Assembly (NCBI GenBank): GCA_024998815.1
Contig: JACEUQ010000003.1
Location: forward strand, 62,001 to 126,000
Source of the DNA: Opitutus sp.
Lineage (GTDB): Bacteria; Verrucomicrobiota; Verrucomicrobiia; Opitutales; Opitutaceae
Direction: 5' to 3'
DNA: 64,000 bases
Part shown: in pieces, positions 17,400 through 27,361 of the stretch
Layout: every line of letters starts with the position of its first letter
Numbering within the stretch: position 1 is the stretch's first letter
Program-made: the position numbers and the translations under genes
Notes under the pieces: model-generated
Told to the model about the DNA's origin: nothing
What the model saw: the letters and a program-made list of their open reading frames with translations, nothing else
Database searches by the model: none

Positions 17400-17854
17400 C
17401 CTTGAGCTCACGCTCAAGGCCACATCCTCATTCCAGCCACCACATCCGCACCCCTGCACCGCCCGCCTACCTTCGTTTACCTTCAAGCCTCCGTTCCCGT
17501 GGCCTTGAGCGTGAGCTCAAGGCCACATCCTCATTCCAGCCACCACATCCGCACCCCTGCACCGCCCCGCCTACCTTCGTTTACCTTCATGCCTCCGTTC
17601 CCGTGGCCTTGAGCGTGAGCTCAAGGTTCCGAACCGCGCTGCGCGATTAATTGGCGCGGCGCGCCTGGCGGAACCTTGAGCTCACGCTCAAGGCCACAGC
17701 GGAACCCGGCCCCAGATCCGGCCCCCAGAACCTTGAGCTCATGCTCAAGGCCACATCCTCATTCCAGCCACCACATCCGCACCCCTGCACCGCCCCGCCT
17801 ACCTTCGTTTACCTTCATGCCTCCGTTCCCGTGGCCTTGAGCGTGAGCTCAAGG
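17400..17854. repeat. Array of six CCTTGAGC palindromes upstream of the topoisomerase gene
   Basis: Palindromes lie at 17400-17419, 17503-17522, 17607-17626, 17674-17693, 17731-17750 (one base changed) and 17835-17854. Three units of about 105 bases, each with the spacer CACATCCTCATTCCAGCCAC onward to CTCCGTTCCCGTGG, start near 17413, 17516 and 17744. The last copy ends about 130 bases before the start codon at 17987. Confidence 0.88.
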
Positions 17855-17986
17855 TTCCGCCCCCCGCCCCCGACCTCGCCCTCCACGCCCGTCGCCGAAG
17901 CTACGACCACTTTTACCTTGTCAGTCCGAAGACACGGCTCTGCCTTGACCCTCCCAACCGAACCCGAGTTCCCTCCCCCTCTCCCC

Positions 17987-19828
17987 ATGGCGTCCAATTA
18001 CACCGAAGATTCGATCAAAACCCTTTCCCCGCTCGAACACATCCGGCTGCGCCCCGGCATGTACATCGGGCGCCTGGGCAACGGCTCCAACGTCGAGGAC
18101 GGCATCTACGTGCTGCTCAAGGAAACCATCGATAACTCGATCGACGAGTACACGATGGGCCACGGTAAAAAGATCGAAATCGAGCTCAACGACCGCTCCA
18201 TCCGCGTGCGCGACTACGGCCGCGGCATCCCGCTGGGCAAACTCATCGACTGCGTCTCGATCATCAACACCGGCGCCAAATACGACAGCGAGACCTTCCA
18301 AAAATCCGTCGGTCTCAACGGCGTCGGCCAAAAAGCGGTCAACGCCTTGTCGCTTTCCTTCACCGCCCAGGCCATCCGCGAGGGCGAGACGCGCGTCGTC
18401 GAGTTCGAGCAGGGCAAGCTGAGCAAGGACCGCAAAAACCACAAAACCGCCGAGCGCAACGGCACGATTATCTCGTTCACCCCCGACGCGGCGCTCTTTG
18501 GCCAAGACTTCAAGTTCCGCCCCGAGTTCATCGAGGAGATGCTCTGGAACTACGCCTACCTCAACCGCGGGCTCACCCTCACGTTCAACGGCAAGGCCTA
18601 CAAATCCGAAAACGGCCTCAAGGACCTGCTGGTTAAAAAACTCACCGGCGACACCCTTTACCCGATCGTCCACATCGAGGCCGAGGACATCGAGGTCGCC
18701 CTCACCCACGGCGCCCACTACGGCGAGGAGTACTACTCGTTCGTCAACGGCCAGCACACCACCATGGGCGGCACCCACCTCGCCGCGTTCCGCGAAGCGC
18801 TGGTCGCCACCCTGCGCAACTTTTTCAAAAAAGACTACGACGCCGCCGACATCCGCCAATCGGTCATCGCTGCGGTTTCGATCCGCGTGCAGGAGCCCGT
18901 GTTCGAGTCGCAGACCAAGACCAAACTCGGTTCCAACGACCTTGGGCCCAAGGGCCCGACGATCCGCCAATTCATCGGCGGATTTCTGCAAACTCACCTC
19001 GACAACTGGCTGCACCGCAACCCCGAGGCGGCCGACGCCCTCAAGCGCAAGATCGAGGAAAGCGAGCGCGAGCGCAAAGAGCTCTCCGGCATCCGCAACC
19101 TCGCCCGCGAGCGCGCCAAAAAAGCCTCCCTGCACAACCGCAAGCTGCGCGACTGCCGCGTGCACCTCGACACCAAGGACAAACGCGCCGAAGCCAGCAC
19201 GATCTTCATCGTCGAGGGCGACTCCGCCTCCGGCTCGCTGACCTCCTGCCGCGACGTGCAGACCCAGGCCGTCTTCGCCCTGAAGGGCAAACCGCTTAAC
19301 ACCTTTGGGTTAACCAAGAAGGTGATTTACGAAAACGAGGAATTTCACCTTCTGCAAAGCGCGCTCAACATCGAGGACGGCATGGACGGCCTGCGTTACA
19401 ACAAGGTCATCATAGCCACCGACGCCGACGTCGACGGCATGCACATCCGCCTGCTGCTGCTCTCGTTTATCCTGCAGTTTTTCCCCGAGCTGATCACCCA
19501 AGGCCACCTGTTCATTTTGGAGACGCCGCTGTTCCGCGTGCGCAACAAAAAGGAAACGCGTTACTGCTACAGCGAAGCGGAAAAGCAGGCCGCGATGATG
19601 AAGCTCGGCCAGGCCGCCGAGATCACGCGCTTCAAAGGTTTGGGCGAAGTGAGCCCGGCCGAGTTCAAGGATTTCATCGGCGAGAACATGCGCGCCGAGA
19701 AAGTCACCCTCGACCGCCTGCACGACGTCGAGGGGTTGCTCACCTTCTACATGGGCAAAAATACACCCACGCGGCAGGATTTCATCATCAGCAACCTGCG
19801 CGCCGAGAAGGACCTGATCGAGGCGTAA
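17987..19828 (+). CDS. parE: DNA topoisomerase IV subunit B (GyrB/ParE type)
   Basis: A 613-residue ATPase subunit of a type IIA topoisomerase, which decatenates or relaxes DNA with the A subunit at 29286-31415. The GHKL ATP site is visible: [13 protein letters not shown] near residue 45, [11 protein letters not shown] near 75, and [13 protein letters not shown] near 108. The transducer QTKTKLG is near residue 310. The TOPRIM domain has VEGDSASGS near 410 and [14 protein letters not shown] near 478. The short length (about 610, not 800) and lack of a long insert favour ParE over GyrB, but the assignment is by length and pattern. An in-frame extension upstream to 17651 is only repeat DNA, so the ATG at 17987 was chosen. 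Confidence 0.88.
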   Translation: MASNYTEDSIKTLSPLEHIRLRPGMYIGRLGNGSNVEDGIYVLLKETIDNSIDEYTMGHGKKIEIELNDRSIRVRDYGRGIPLGKLIDCVSIINTGAKYDSETFQKSVGLNGVGQKAVNALSLSFTAQAIREGETRVVEFEQGKLSKDRKNHKTAERNGTIISFTPDAALFGQDFKFRPEFIEEMLWNYAYLNRGLTLTFNGKAYKSENGLKDLLVKKLTGDTLYPIVHIEAEDIEVALTHGAHYGEEYYSFVNGQHTTMGGTHLAAFREALVATLRNFFKKDYDAADIRQSVIAAVSIRVQEPVFESQTKTKLGSNDLGPKGPTIRQFIGGFLQTHLDNWLHRNPEAADALKRKIEESERERKELSGIRNLARERAKKASLHNRKLRDCRVHLDTKDKRAEASTIFIVEGDSASGSLTSCRDVQTQAVFALKGKPLNTFGLTKKVIYENEEFHLLQSALNIEDGMDGLRYNKVIIATDADVDGMHIRLLLLSFILQFFPELITQGHLFILETPLFRVRNKKETRYCYSEAEKQAAMMKLGQAAEITRFKGLGEVSPAEFKDFIGENMRAEKVTLDRLHDVEGLLTFYMGKNTPTRQDFIISNLRAEKDLIEA

Positions 19829-20132
19829 GGGGTAGCTCGACGTTTTCGGGTGGGCACCCGCCAAGTGATTGCCCACGAAACACACGAAATGACCCGAAAA
19901 AGGCTAACGTAGAAGCCCTTGCTGCTAAAACCAAGGGCCGCTGATTTCCAGTGGCCTTGAGCGTGTGCGCAGGGCGTGGTGCCTTGGGCGTCTCGCCCCT
20001 TGGGTGGTCCGTAATGTGGCATGGGCGTCTCGCCCATGAGTCTGACCGCGCGGCAGTTACACCAATAGCTTAAACGAACGGGGCTATTTTTCAACGCAAA
20101 GCCGCCGAGACGCAAAGTTAGCAAAGTATTAC
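19829..20132. repeat. Intergenic repeats left of IS21 copy 1
   Basis: No gene is supported. The stretch has a CATGGGCGTCTCGCCCATG palindrome (20020-20038) and AACGCAAAGCCGCCGAGACG near 20093, whose inverted partner GCGCCTTTGCGTTAAAG lies on the far side of the IS at 23557. IS21 copy 1 therefore landed inside the loop of a hairpin-type repeat. Confidence 0.65.
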
Positions 20133-20233
20133 TGTGAGCGGCGGCGCGAACACCGTCTATTTCTGGCGGTTACAAAATCACCTGTCGTAAAAGCCGATGA
20201 CCGGCCCCGCCAGGGGCCGATCATCAGGCCCGG

Positions 20234-21001
20234 TCAGCTTGCGGGTTCGTCGGCCAGGCGGTCTTTCATGCGGTAGGATTTGCCCTCGATGACGACGGTC
20301 TGAGCGCGGTGCAGCAGGCGGTCCAAGATCGCCGCGGTGATGCCAGCGTCGTTGTTAAAGATCCCTGCCCAGTGTTTGTAGGCCTTGTTGGTGGTGACGA
20401 TCAGCGAGCCGCGTTCGTAGCGTTGGCTGACGATCTGGAAGAGCAGGTCGGCCCCCGACTTGTCGAGCGGCAGGTAGCCGACCTCATCGAGCACGAGCAC
20501 CGCAGGGGTCATGTAACGCTTCAACTCGGCTTGCAACCGGTGCAGGGACTGGGCGGTGACCAGGGCGTTGATCGCGTCCACCGCCGTCGTAAACAGCACC
20601 GTGTAACCCGCCTGGCAGGCCGCGTAGCCCAACGCGCTCGCGAGATGTGTCTTCCCAAGCCCCACACCACCGCAAAACACCGCGTTGGTGCGCTCCTTGA
20701 CAAAGCCCAGTTCGAAGAGGTGCCGCACCTGCGCTTCGTTCAACTCCTTGGGCCAGTCCCACTGGAACTGGTCGACGGTTTTCTTGACCGGGAAGCGCGC
20801 CGCCTGGATACGCCGCTCCAGCGCCCGGATCTGGCGGTCCTGGGTCTCGGCCTGCACCAGTCGGCGTAAAAATTCGGCGTGCGAACAGCGCGCCTTGGCC
20901 GCCTCGGCCGTCAGTTCGCCGTGGTGACGCAACAGGTAACCGAGTTTCAGATACTTGAGCTGGTCTTTTAATAAATCGGGTTTTTCGGGTTCTGTTTTCA
21001 T
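20234..21001 (-). CDS. istB: IS21 transposition helper ATPase IstB
   Basis: A 255-residue AAA+ ATPase that assists the IstA transposase in target capture. Walker A GGVGLGKTHLASALGYAA lies near residue 110, Walker B LVLDEVGYLPLDKSGADLL near 168, and sensor-like VTTNKAYKHWAGIFNNDA near 203. The N-terminal IstB domain (LKDQLKYLKLGYLLRHHGEL) is intact. It overlaps istA by 4 bases, the usual coupled arrangement. Confidence 0.96.
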   Translation of the reverse strand: MKTEPEKPDLLKDQLKYLKLGYLLRHHGELTAEAAKARCSHAEFLRRLVQAETQDRQIRALERRIQAARFPVKKTVDQFQWDWPKELNEAQVRHLFELGFVKERTNAVFCGGVGLGKTHLASALGYAACQAGYTVLFTTAVDAINALVTAQSLHRLQAELKRYMTPAVLVLDEVGYLPLDKSGADLLFQIVSQRYERGSLIVTTNKAYKHWAGIFNNDAGITAAILDRLLHRAQTVVIEGKSYRMKDRLADEPAS

Positions 21002-22464
21002 TGGGTATAGGGGCTTAAATCCGGGGGACGCAGTTCGAGTTCCAGTGCGGCCAACGCGTCGGCGCGGGTGAGGTGGATCGGCCCGGCTTGCGGCAAGGCC
21101 CGCGCGCGTTGTTCGAGCAAGTTGAGGATGTAATCGCTGGAGTAGGCGCCGAGTTCATGGGCGCTTTCGATCGCCCGGCCGACTGCCTCCGTTCCATACA
21201 GGGCCACCAAACCCACGATAGTCGCCAGGTGGTGTCCCGCGTTGAGCCGGCGCTCCTCCAGCCCCCGTTGGTAGGCGGGTGCCGCCGGGCTCAGTTCCAA
21301 AAACCGTAGCCGCAGGCGCTGCCGCGCCCCCTGCCGTTTGCGCTCCTCGAGTTCGCGCACATGCTCGGGGTTTTCCACATCGGCGCGGCGGGCAAAACTG
21401 CGGGCATGCTCGGCCACCAGGGTGCGGTCCGCATAAAACCTCACCTGCGCCCCCTCGATCTGCGCGGTGAGTAGCGCCCCGGCAAACTTCGTGGGCACCG
21501 AGTAGCGGTTCGTTTCGATACTCACCCGGCACCGCCGCGACGCCCGCACGCTTAAGGTGCGCACCGCCGGACTGGCCACCGGGTTAAGCGGCAGGAGCGC
21601 AGCGCGCTCCTCGGGCAGCCGGTCCACCGGCCGGCCCTGGGTTTCAGCGTGCACGCGCACGTTGGCCACCGTTTCCAGCCACAAGCTGGCGGCCGGCCCC
21701 AGCTCGGTAAACCCATTCATCTGCCTCCCGCCAAGGAAGCTTTTTTTCACGTAACCCACCGCGTTTTCCACCATGCCCTTGGACTGCGGATGCCCCGGCC
21801 CGCACGCTTTTATCGTAAACCCGTAGTGCCGGGCAAAGTCCAGGTACTGGGCGTTGTACACCGGGTCGGTCCCGGGCACATGCGAGAGGACGGCCGTCTT
21901 GCAGTTATCGACCATCACCTCGCGCGGCACCCCGCCGAGTTTTTCAAAGGCGCGCCGGTGACAGCCCAGCCACCACTCCTGGCCCTGCCCGAGGGTAAAT
22001 TCCACATGCAGGAACCGGCTGTAGCCCAAAACCATGACGAAAAAACTTAAAGCCCGCCGGGTGCCGTCCACCTCCACCGAGCCAAAGCTGCCCCAGTCCA
22101 CCTGCGCGGTCTGGCCGGGGGCAAACTTGAGGGTAAGAAACGCCTCCAGGTTCCTCGGCCGCACCCGCCGCACGTAGTCTTTCAAAATTGAATACCCGCC
22201 CGTGTACCCCCGCTCGCGCACCTTTTGCCAGAGCTGCATGGCGGTGAACGGATGGGCCTCCAGCCACCGCGCGATCGCCGGCTTGTGCACGTCGAGCTTG
22301 CTTGGCCTAGGCACCTGCGCGGCCTGGCTGCGCACGTACTTTTCCTGCGGCTGCCAGCGCCTCACCGTCTGCACGTGCAACTGGAGCGAGCGGGCGATTT
22401 GCGGCGCACTGTGACCGGCCGCCTCCGCCTGTTTTATCCGGCAATACAGTTCGTAATCGATCAC
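20998..22464 (-). CDS. istA: IS21 transposase IstA
   Basis: A 488-residue DDE transposase. Its N-terminal helix-turn-helix (AEAAGHSAPQIARSLQLHVQ) binds the element ends. The catalytic core carries D in QVDWGSFGSVEVDG near residue 124, D in MVDNCKTAVLSH near 187, and E in KGMVENAVGYVKKSFLG near 231. The C-terminal beta-barrel region (SIETNRYSVPTKFAGALL) follows. It overlaps both neighbouring genes by 4 bases, so the four genes form one operon. The copy looks intact. Confidence 0.96.
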   Translation of the reverse strand: MIDYELYCRIKQAEAAGHSAPQIARSLQLHVQTVRRWQPQEKYVRSQAAQVPRPSKLDVHKPAIARWLEAHPFTAMQLWQKVRERGYTGGYSILKDYVRRVRPRNLEAFLTLKFAPGQTAQVDWGSFGSVEVDGTRRALSFFVMVLGYSRFLHVEFTLGQGQEWWLGCHRRAFEKLGGVPREVMVDNCKTAVLSHVPGTDPVYNAQYLDFARHYGFTIKACGPGHPQSKGMVENAVGYVKKSFLGGRQMNGFTELGPAASLWLETVANVRVHAETQGRPVDRLPEERAALLPLNPVASPAVRTLSVRASRRCRVSIETNRYSVPTKFAGALLTAQIEGAQVRFYADRTLVAEHARSFARRADVENPEHVRELEERKRQGARQRLRLRFLELSPAAPAYQRGLEERRLNAGHHLATIVGLVALYGTEAVGRAIESAHELGAYSSDYILNLLEQRARALPQAGPIHLTRADALAALELELRPPDLSPYTQ

Positions 22465-22820
22465 GCGCCCACCTCCCGGCTCGGCGGCGGCGTTGCCGCC
22501 AGCGTGTGCGTTGGCCTGCCCCGGTCCAAGGAGAGCACCTGGTAAAGTGGCGCGGCGTAGGCGATCACCCCGGCCTCGATTAACTGCCGACGCGCCTCGA
22601 CCAGGCCGTCCTCGCTGAGCGTGAGCAGCCGGGCCAGGGTGCGCGTGGCGTAGTAACTCAGCCCGTCGGCGTCACCCACGGTTACCAGGACCAGATAGAG
22701 GCCCCAGGCGGGGGCACTGGCCCGCCCCAGGTAATTGCCCCGCACCAGCCGGTGGTCCAGCCAGCTAAACTGGGCCGGCGTGCGCCGGAGTTGTTCGCGA
22801 TCGATCGGTTGTTTTTGCAT
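22461..22820 (-). CDS. Small IS21 passenger protein, winged-helix-like
   Basis: A 119-residue protein encoded directly before istA, overlapping it by 4 bases. The middle (SYYATRTLARLLTLSEDGLV then EARRQLIEAGVIAYAAPLYQ) has the look of a winged-helix DNA-binding domain of replication-initiator type: a helix-turn-helix followed by 'IEAGVI' and a beta wing. No such gene belongs to the canonical IS21 set of istA and istB. It is conserved in all three copies here, so selection or recent spread has kept it. The function is unknown; a role as regulator or target-selection factor is only a guess. Confidence 0.7.
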   Translation of the reverse strand: MQKQPIDREQLRRTPAQFSWLDHRLVRGNYLGRASAPAWGLYLVLVTVGDADGLSYYATRTLARLLTLSEDGLVEARRQLIEAGVIAYAAPLYQVLSLDRGRPTHTLAATPPPSREVGA

Positions 22821-23322
22821 AATCGGGCGGCTGGACGTCGATGCCCAGGATCACCCGCCCCCGGGAGTGCAGGTGTCGCAGCATGGGTTCGAGGTCCTCT
22901 TGTAACGTCACTCCGGCGAACTGCGCGATAAGCCCCACGAGCACAGGGTTTTGCGACTCCCAGCTGTCTTGTAACGCCGCGCAGGGATTCGGTAACGCCA
23001 CCTCGGCGACCGGCTCGGCTTTAGGCTGGTGCACAACGGATTGCGTAGTTGGGATGTCTTGTAACGCCACCCGCCGTCGCGGCCCCCTCCGCCTTGAGTA
23101 CCCCGGATTGGCCTTCCGCCACTCCTGCACCCGTTGGACATTTTCTGGGCCTTTCCAGTGGTCGAGGTTCTCCGGCTTCGCCAACCATTTGGCCTGACTG
23201 GCCGCCCGGCTCGCCCGTCGGCATCCCGGCTTCCCGCAGTAGCGCTGACGCTCGCGGTTATGCGCGTCGGGCAGAAAGAAATCGGCACAGTGCAAACACT
23301 TGCGTGAACCGGTTGGATGCAT
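22765..23322 (-). CDS. Cys-rich IS21 passenger protein
   Basis: A 185-residue protein, the first gene of the element operon. The N-terminus has CLHCADFFLPDAHNRERQRY then CGKPGCRRASRAASQ, a CxxC...CxxxxC pattern that would bind zinc, followed by KWLAKPENLDHWKG and VQEWRKANPGYSRR. The C-terminal part ends in LQEDLEPMLRHLHSRGRVIL then GIDVQ. I recall similar proteins beside IS21-type genes in Verrucomicrobia and Planctomycetes, but know no function. It overlaps the next gene by 56 bases in another frame. Confidence 0.7.
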   Translation of the reverse strand: MHPTGSRKCLHCADFFLPDAHNRERQRYCGKPGCRRASRAASQAKWLAKPENLDHWKGPENVQRVQEWRKANPGYSRRRGPRRRVALQDIPTTQSVVHQPKAEPVAEVALPNPCAALQDSWESQNPVLVGLIAQFAGVTLQEDLEPMLRHLHSRGRVILGIDVQPPDYAKTTDRSRTTPAHAGPV

Positions 23323-23514
23323 CGCTGTGCATCCGCCAAGCGTCCCGCCGGTTCAATCTCCACCCATTCGCACCCCTCATATCCCCAGCCGGACAGGGAA
23401 GAAAACCCACCCACGGAAGAAGAGTATTACTCTTTTTAAGGGGAAGAAGATCCACCGAAGAAGAAGTGCATTCCTAACCGCCAGAAATAGACGCTTTCCC
23501 GCTCGCCGCTCACA

Positions 23515-24080
23515 TATTACAAAGGAGTGATTTCATTGCGCTTCTTCGCGTCCTTGCGCCTTTGCGTTAAAGCCTAAAATCGAAACGTGTAGGGCATAAT
23601 AACGACTAAGGCAACGCCTTGCAGGCACTTCTGCATCAAGCCAGCCATTGAACCAACACAGGTTTCTTGTGTCATACCATTTCGCGTTCAAAGAAATTCA
23701 AACGAACCGTTTTAACCACAATGCCTGTAAGGCATTCCTAAAAGTACCATAACCGACACAGCAGCAATCCCATGGGCGAGACGCCCATGCCACGTCAATC
23801 CCATGGGCGGGACGCCCATGCTACGTCCGGACGGGGCCGAGTGCCTTGGGCGTCCCGCCCTTTCATCGGCTCGTAACGTGGCATGGGCGTCTCGCCCATG
23901 GTCTTGATTTAGAGGTGATTAAATCCATCTTGGCCATGCCTTACAGGCATTGGTTTTAACCACTAATGATCACTAATTTCCGCTAATAAAAACAAGGGAT
24001 TCGCCGCTTCTGGATTAGTGTATCTTAGTGTTCATTAGTGGTTAAAAATCCGGTTGTTTTAAGGTTGGATGATGAGTCGC
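23515..24080. repeat. Repeat-filled spacer between IS21 copies 1 and 2
   Basis: No gene is supported in 566 bases. It contains GGGCGAGACGCCCATGCCACG-type palindromes near 23773, 23801 and 23882, the phrase AATGCCTGTAAGGCATTCC near 23720 with its inverse GCCTTACAGGCATTGG near 23938, and ACTAATGATCACTAA near 23962 mirrored by TTAGTGTTCATTAGTGG near 24022. All are paired, hairpin-forming intergenic repeats. Confidence 0.65.
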
Positions 24081-24272
24081 TGTGAGCGGCGAGCGGGAAA
24101 GCGTCTATTTCTGGCGGTTAGGAATGCACTTCTTCTTCGGTGGATCTTCTTCCCCTTAAAAAGAGTAATACTCTTCTTCCGTGGGTGGGTTTTCTTCCCT
24201 GTCCGGCTGGGGATATGAGGGGTGCGAATGGGTGGAGATTGAACCGGCGGGACGCTTGGCGGATGCACAGCG

Positions 24273-24830
24273 ATGCATCCAACCGGTTCACGCAAGTGTT
24301 TGCACTGTGTCGATTTCTTTCTGCCCGACGCGCATAACCGCGAGCGTCAGCGCTACTGCGGGAAGCCGGGATGCCGACGGGCGAGCCGGGCGGCCAGTCA
24401 GGCCAAATGGTTGGCGAAGCCGGAGAACCTCGACCACTGGAAAGGCCCAGAAAATGTCCAACGGGTGCAGGAGTGGCGGAAGGCCAATCCGGGGTACTCA
24501 AGGCGGAGGGGGCCGCGACGGCGGGTGGCGTTACAAGACATCCCAACTACGCAATCCGTTGTGCACCAGCCTAAAGCCGAGCCGGTCGCCGAGGTGGCGT
24601 TACCGAATCCCTGCGTGCCGTTACAAGACAGATGGGAGTCGCAAAACCCTGTGCTCGTGGGGCTTATCGCGCAGTTCGCCGGAGTGACGTTACAAGAGGA
24701 CCTCGAACCCATGCTGCGACACCTGCAATCCCGGGGGCGGGTGATCCTGGGCATCGACGTCCAGCCGCCCGATTATGCAAAAACAACCGATCGATCGCGA
24801 ACAACTCCGGCGCACGCCGGCCCAGTTTAG
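24273..24830 (+). CDS. Cys-rich IS21 passenger protein (copy 2)
   Basis: A 185-residue copy of the protein at 22765-23322, with CLHCVDFFLPDAHN in place of CADFF and CVPLQDRWES in place of CAALQDSWES. The zinc-binding-like cysteines CxxC and CGKPGC are all kept. Changes confined to non-cysteine positions between copies are consistent with a constrained protein. It overlaps the next gene by 56 bases. Confidence 0.7.
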   Translation: MHPTGSRKCLHCVDFFLPDAHNRERQRYCGKPGCRRASRAASQAKWLAKPENLDHWKGPENVQRVQEWRKANPGYSRRRGPRRRVALQDIPTTQSVVHQPKAEPVAEVALPNPCVPLQDRWESQNPVLVGLIAQFAGVTLQEDLEPMLRHLQSRGRVILGIDVQPPDYAKTTDRSRTTPAHAGPV

Positions 24831-25134
24831 CTGGCTGGACCACCGGCTGGTGCGGGGCAATTACCTGGGGCGGGCCAGTGCCCCCGCCTGGGGCCTCTAT
24901 CTGGTCCTGGTCACCGTGGGCGACGCCGACGGGCTGAGTTACTACGCCACGCGCACCCTGGCCCGGCTGCTCACGCTCAGCGAGGACGGCCTGGTCGAGG
25001 CGCGCCGGCAGTTAATCGAGGCCGGGGTGATCGCCTACGCCGCGCCACTTTACCAGGTGCTCTCCTTGGACCGGGGCAGGCCAACGCACACGCTGGCGGC
25101 AACGCCGCCGCCGAGCCGGGAGGTGGGCGCGTGA
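24775..25134 (+). CDS. Small IS21 passenger protein (copy 2)
   Basis: A 119-residue protein identical to the product at 22461-22820 and 40168-40527, even though neighbouring genes of copy 1 differ. It precedes istA with a 4-base overlap (ATGA-type junction, GTG start of istA). Confidence 0.7.
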   Translation: MQKQPIDREQLRRTPAQFSWLDHRLVRGNYLGRASAPAWGLYLVLVTVGDADGLSYYATRTLARLLTLSEDGLVEARRQLIEAGVIAYAAPLYQVLSLDRGRPTHTLAATPPPSREVGA

Positions 25135-26597
25135 TCGATTACGAACTGTATTGCCGGATAAAACAGGCGGAGGCGGCCGGTCACAGTGCGCCGCAAATCG
25201 CCCGCTCGCTCCAGTTGCACGTGCAGACGGTGAGGCGCTGGCAGGCGCAGGAAAAGTACGTGCGCAGCCAGGCCGCGCAGGTGCCTAGGCCAAGCAAGCT
25301 CGACGTGCACAAGCCGGCGATCGCGCGCTGGCTGGAGGCCCATCCGTTCACCGCCATGCAGCTCTGGCAAAAGGTGCGCGAGCGGGGGTACACGGGCGGG
25401 TATTCAATTTTGAAAGACTACGTGCGGCGGGTGCGGCCGAGGAACCTGGAGGCGTTTCTTACCCTCAAGTTTGCCCCCGGCCAGACCGCGCAGGTGGACT
25501 GGGGCAGTTTTGGCGCGGTGGAGGTGGACGGCACCCGGCGGGCTTTAAGTTTTTTCGTCATGGTTTTGGGGTACAGCCGGTTCCTGCATGTGGAATTTAC
25601 CCTCGGGCAGGGCCAGGAGTGGTGGCTGGGCTGTCACCGGCGCGCCTTTGAAAAACTCGGCGGGGTGCCGCGCGAGGTGATGGTGGACAACTGCAAGACG
25701 GCCGTCCTCTCGCATGTGCCCGGGACCGACCCGGTGTACAACGCCCAGTACCTGGACTTTGCCCGGCACTACGGGTTTACGATAAAAGCGTGCGGGCCGG
25801 GGCATCCGCAGTCCAAGGGCATGGTGGAAAACGCGGTGGGTTACGTGAAAAAAAGCTTCCTTGGCGGGCGGCAGATGAACGGGTTTACCGAGCTGGGGCC
25901 GGCCGCCAGCTTGTGGCTGGAAACGGTGGCCAACGTGCGCGTTCACGCTGAAACCCAGGGCCGGCCGGTGGACCGGCTGCCCGAGGAGCGCGCTGCGCTC
26001 CTGCCGCTTAACCCGGTGGCCAGTCCGGCGGTGCGCACCTTAAGCGTGCGGGCGTCGCGGCGGTGCCGGGTGAGTATCGAAACGAACCGCTACTCGGTGC
26101 CCACGAAGTTTGCCGGGGCGCTACTCACCGCGCAGATCGAGGGGGCGCAGGTGAGGTTTTATGCGGACCGCACCCTGGTGGCCGAGCATGCCCGCAGTTT
26201 TGCCCGCCGCGCCGATGTGGAAAACCCCGAGCATGTGCGCGAACTCGAGGAGCGCAAACGGCAGGGGGCGCGGCAGCGCCTGCGGCTACGGTTTTTGGAA
26301 CTGAGCCCGGCGGCACCCGCCTACCAACGGGGGCTGGAGGAGCGCCGGCTCAACGCGGGACACCACCTGGCGACTATCGTGGGTTTGGTGGCCCTGTATG
26401 GAACGGAGGCAGTCGGCCGGGCGATCGAAAGCGCCCATGAACTCGGCGCCTACTCCAGCGATTACATCCTCAACTTGCTCGAACAACGCGCGCGGGCCTT
26501 GCCGCAAGCCGGGCCGATCCACCTCACCCGCGCCGACGCGTTGGCCGCACTGGAACTCGAACTGCGTCCCCCGGATTTAAGCCCCTATACCCAATGA
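25131..26597 (+). CDS. istA: IS21 transposase IstA (copy 2)
   Basis: A 488-residue transposase differing from copy 1 at a few residues (RRWQAQEKY against RRWQPQEKY; GSFGAVEVDG against GSFGSVEVDG). The three catalytic acidic residues (QVDWG, MVDNCK, MVENAVGY) are intact, so the copy should be functional. Confidence 0.96.
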   Translation: MIDYELYCRIKQAEAAGHSAPQIARSLQLHVQTVRRWQAQEKYVRSQAAQVPRPSKLDVHKPAIARWLEAHPFTAMQLWQKVRERGYTGGYSILKDYVRRVRPRNLEAFLTLKFAPGQTAQVDWGSFGAVEVDGTRRALSFFVMVLGYSRFLHVEFTLGQGQEWWLGCHRRAFEKLGGVPREVMVDNCKTAVLSHVPGTDPVYNAQYLDFARHYGFTIKACGPGHPQSKGMVENAVGYVKKSFLGGRQMNGFTELGPAASLWLETVANVRVHAETQGRPVDRLPEERAALLPLNPVASPAVRTLSVRASRRCRVSIETNRYSVPTKFAGALLTAQIEGAQVRFYADRTLVAEHARSFARRADVENPEHVRELEERKRQGARQRLRLRFLELSPAAPAYQRGLEERRLNAGHHLATIVGLVALYGTEAVGRAIESAHELGAYSSDYILNLLEQRARALPQAGPIHLTRADALAALELELRPPDLSPYTQ

Positions 26598-27361
26598 AAA
26601 CAGAACCCGAAAAAACCGATTTATTAAAAGATCAACTCAAGTACCTGAAACTCGGTTACCTGCTGCGCCACCACGGCGAACTCACGGCCGAGGCGGCCAA
26701 GGCGCGCTGTTCGCACGCCGAATTTTTACGCCGACTGGTGCAGGCCGAGACCCAGGACCGCCAGATCCGGGCGCTGGAGCGGCGCATCCAGGCAGCGCGC
26801 TTCCCGGTCAAGAAAACCGTCGACCAGTTCCAGTGGGACTGGCCCAAGGAGTTGAACGAAGCGCAGGTGCGGCACCTCTTCGAACTGGGCTTTGTCAAGG
26901 AGCGCACCAACGCGGTGTTTTGCGGTGGTGTGGGGCTTGGGAAGACACATCTCGCGAGCGCGTTGGGCTACGCGGCGTGCCAGGCGGGCTACACGGTGCT
27001 GTTTACGACGGCGGTGGACGCGATCAACGCTTTGGTCACCGCCCAGTCCCTGCACCGGTTGCAAGCCGAGTTGAAGCGTTACATGACCCCTGCGGTGCTC
27101 GTGCTCGATGAGGTCGGCTACCTGCCGCTCGACAAGTCGGGGGCCGACCTGCTCTTCCAGATCGTCAGCCAACGCTACGAACGCGGCTCGCTGATCGTCA
27201 CCACCAACAAGGCCTACAAACACTGGGCAGGGATCTTTAACAACGACGCTGGCATCACCGCGGCGATCCTGGACCGCCTACTGCACCGGGCCCAGACCGT
27301 CGTCATCGAGGGCAAATCCTACCGCATGAAAGACCGCCTGGCCGACGAACCTGCAAGCTGA
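26594..27361 (+). CDS. istB: IS21 helper ATPase IstB (copy 2)
   Basis: A 255-residue intact copy with Walker A GGVGLGKTH and Walker B LVLDEVGYL. It differs from copy 1 by T for P in EPEKTDLL. It overlaps istA by 4 bases and ends about 100 bases before the element end. Confidence 0.96.
   Translation: MKTEPEKTDLLKDQLKYLKLGYLLRHHGELTAEAAKARCSHAEFLRRLVQAETQDRQIRALERRIQAARFPVKKTVDQFQWDWPKELNEAQVRHLFELGFVKERTNAVFCGGVGLGKTHLASALGYAACQAGYTVLFTTAVDAINALVTAQSLHRLQAELKRYMTPAVLVLDEVGYLPLDKSGADLLFQIVSQRYERGSLIVTTNKAYKHWAGIFNNDAGITAAILDRLLHRAQTVVIEGKSYRMKDRLADEPAS

Larger units (their letters stand above)
20133..23514 (-). mobile_element. IS21-family element, copy 1 (four genes, 3382 bp)
   Basis: The ends are TGTGAGCGGCGGCGCG at 20133 and its imperfect inverse ending ...CGCCGCTCACA at 23514. 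The inner 20 bases of each end (GTCTATTTCTGGCGGTTA) also match. The element is flanked on both sides by TATTAC (20127-20132 and 23515-23520), a clear 6-bp target duplication. Gene order on the minus strand is a Cys-rich protein, a small protein, istA and istB. It differs at several codons from copies 2 and 3 (for example EPEKPDLL against EPEKTDLL), so it is an older or separate insertion. Confidence 0.95.

Noticed and set aside
22908-23414. A 168-residue minus-strand frame overlapping the Cys-rich IS21 protein
   Set aside because: It is an alternative frame of the same DNA. The 185-residue frame has the CxxC pattern and proper overlap with the next gene.
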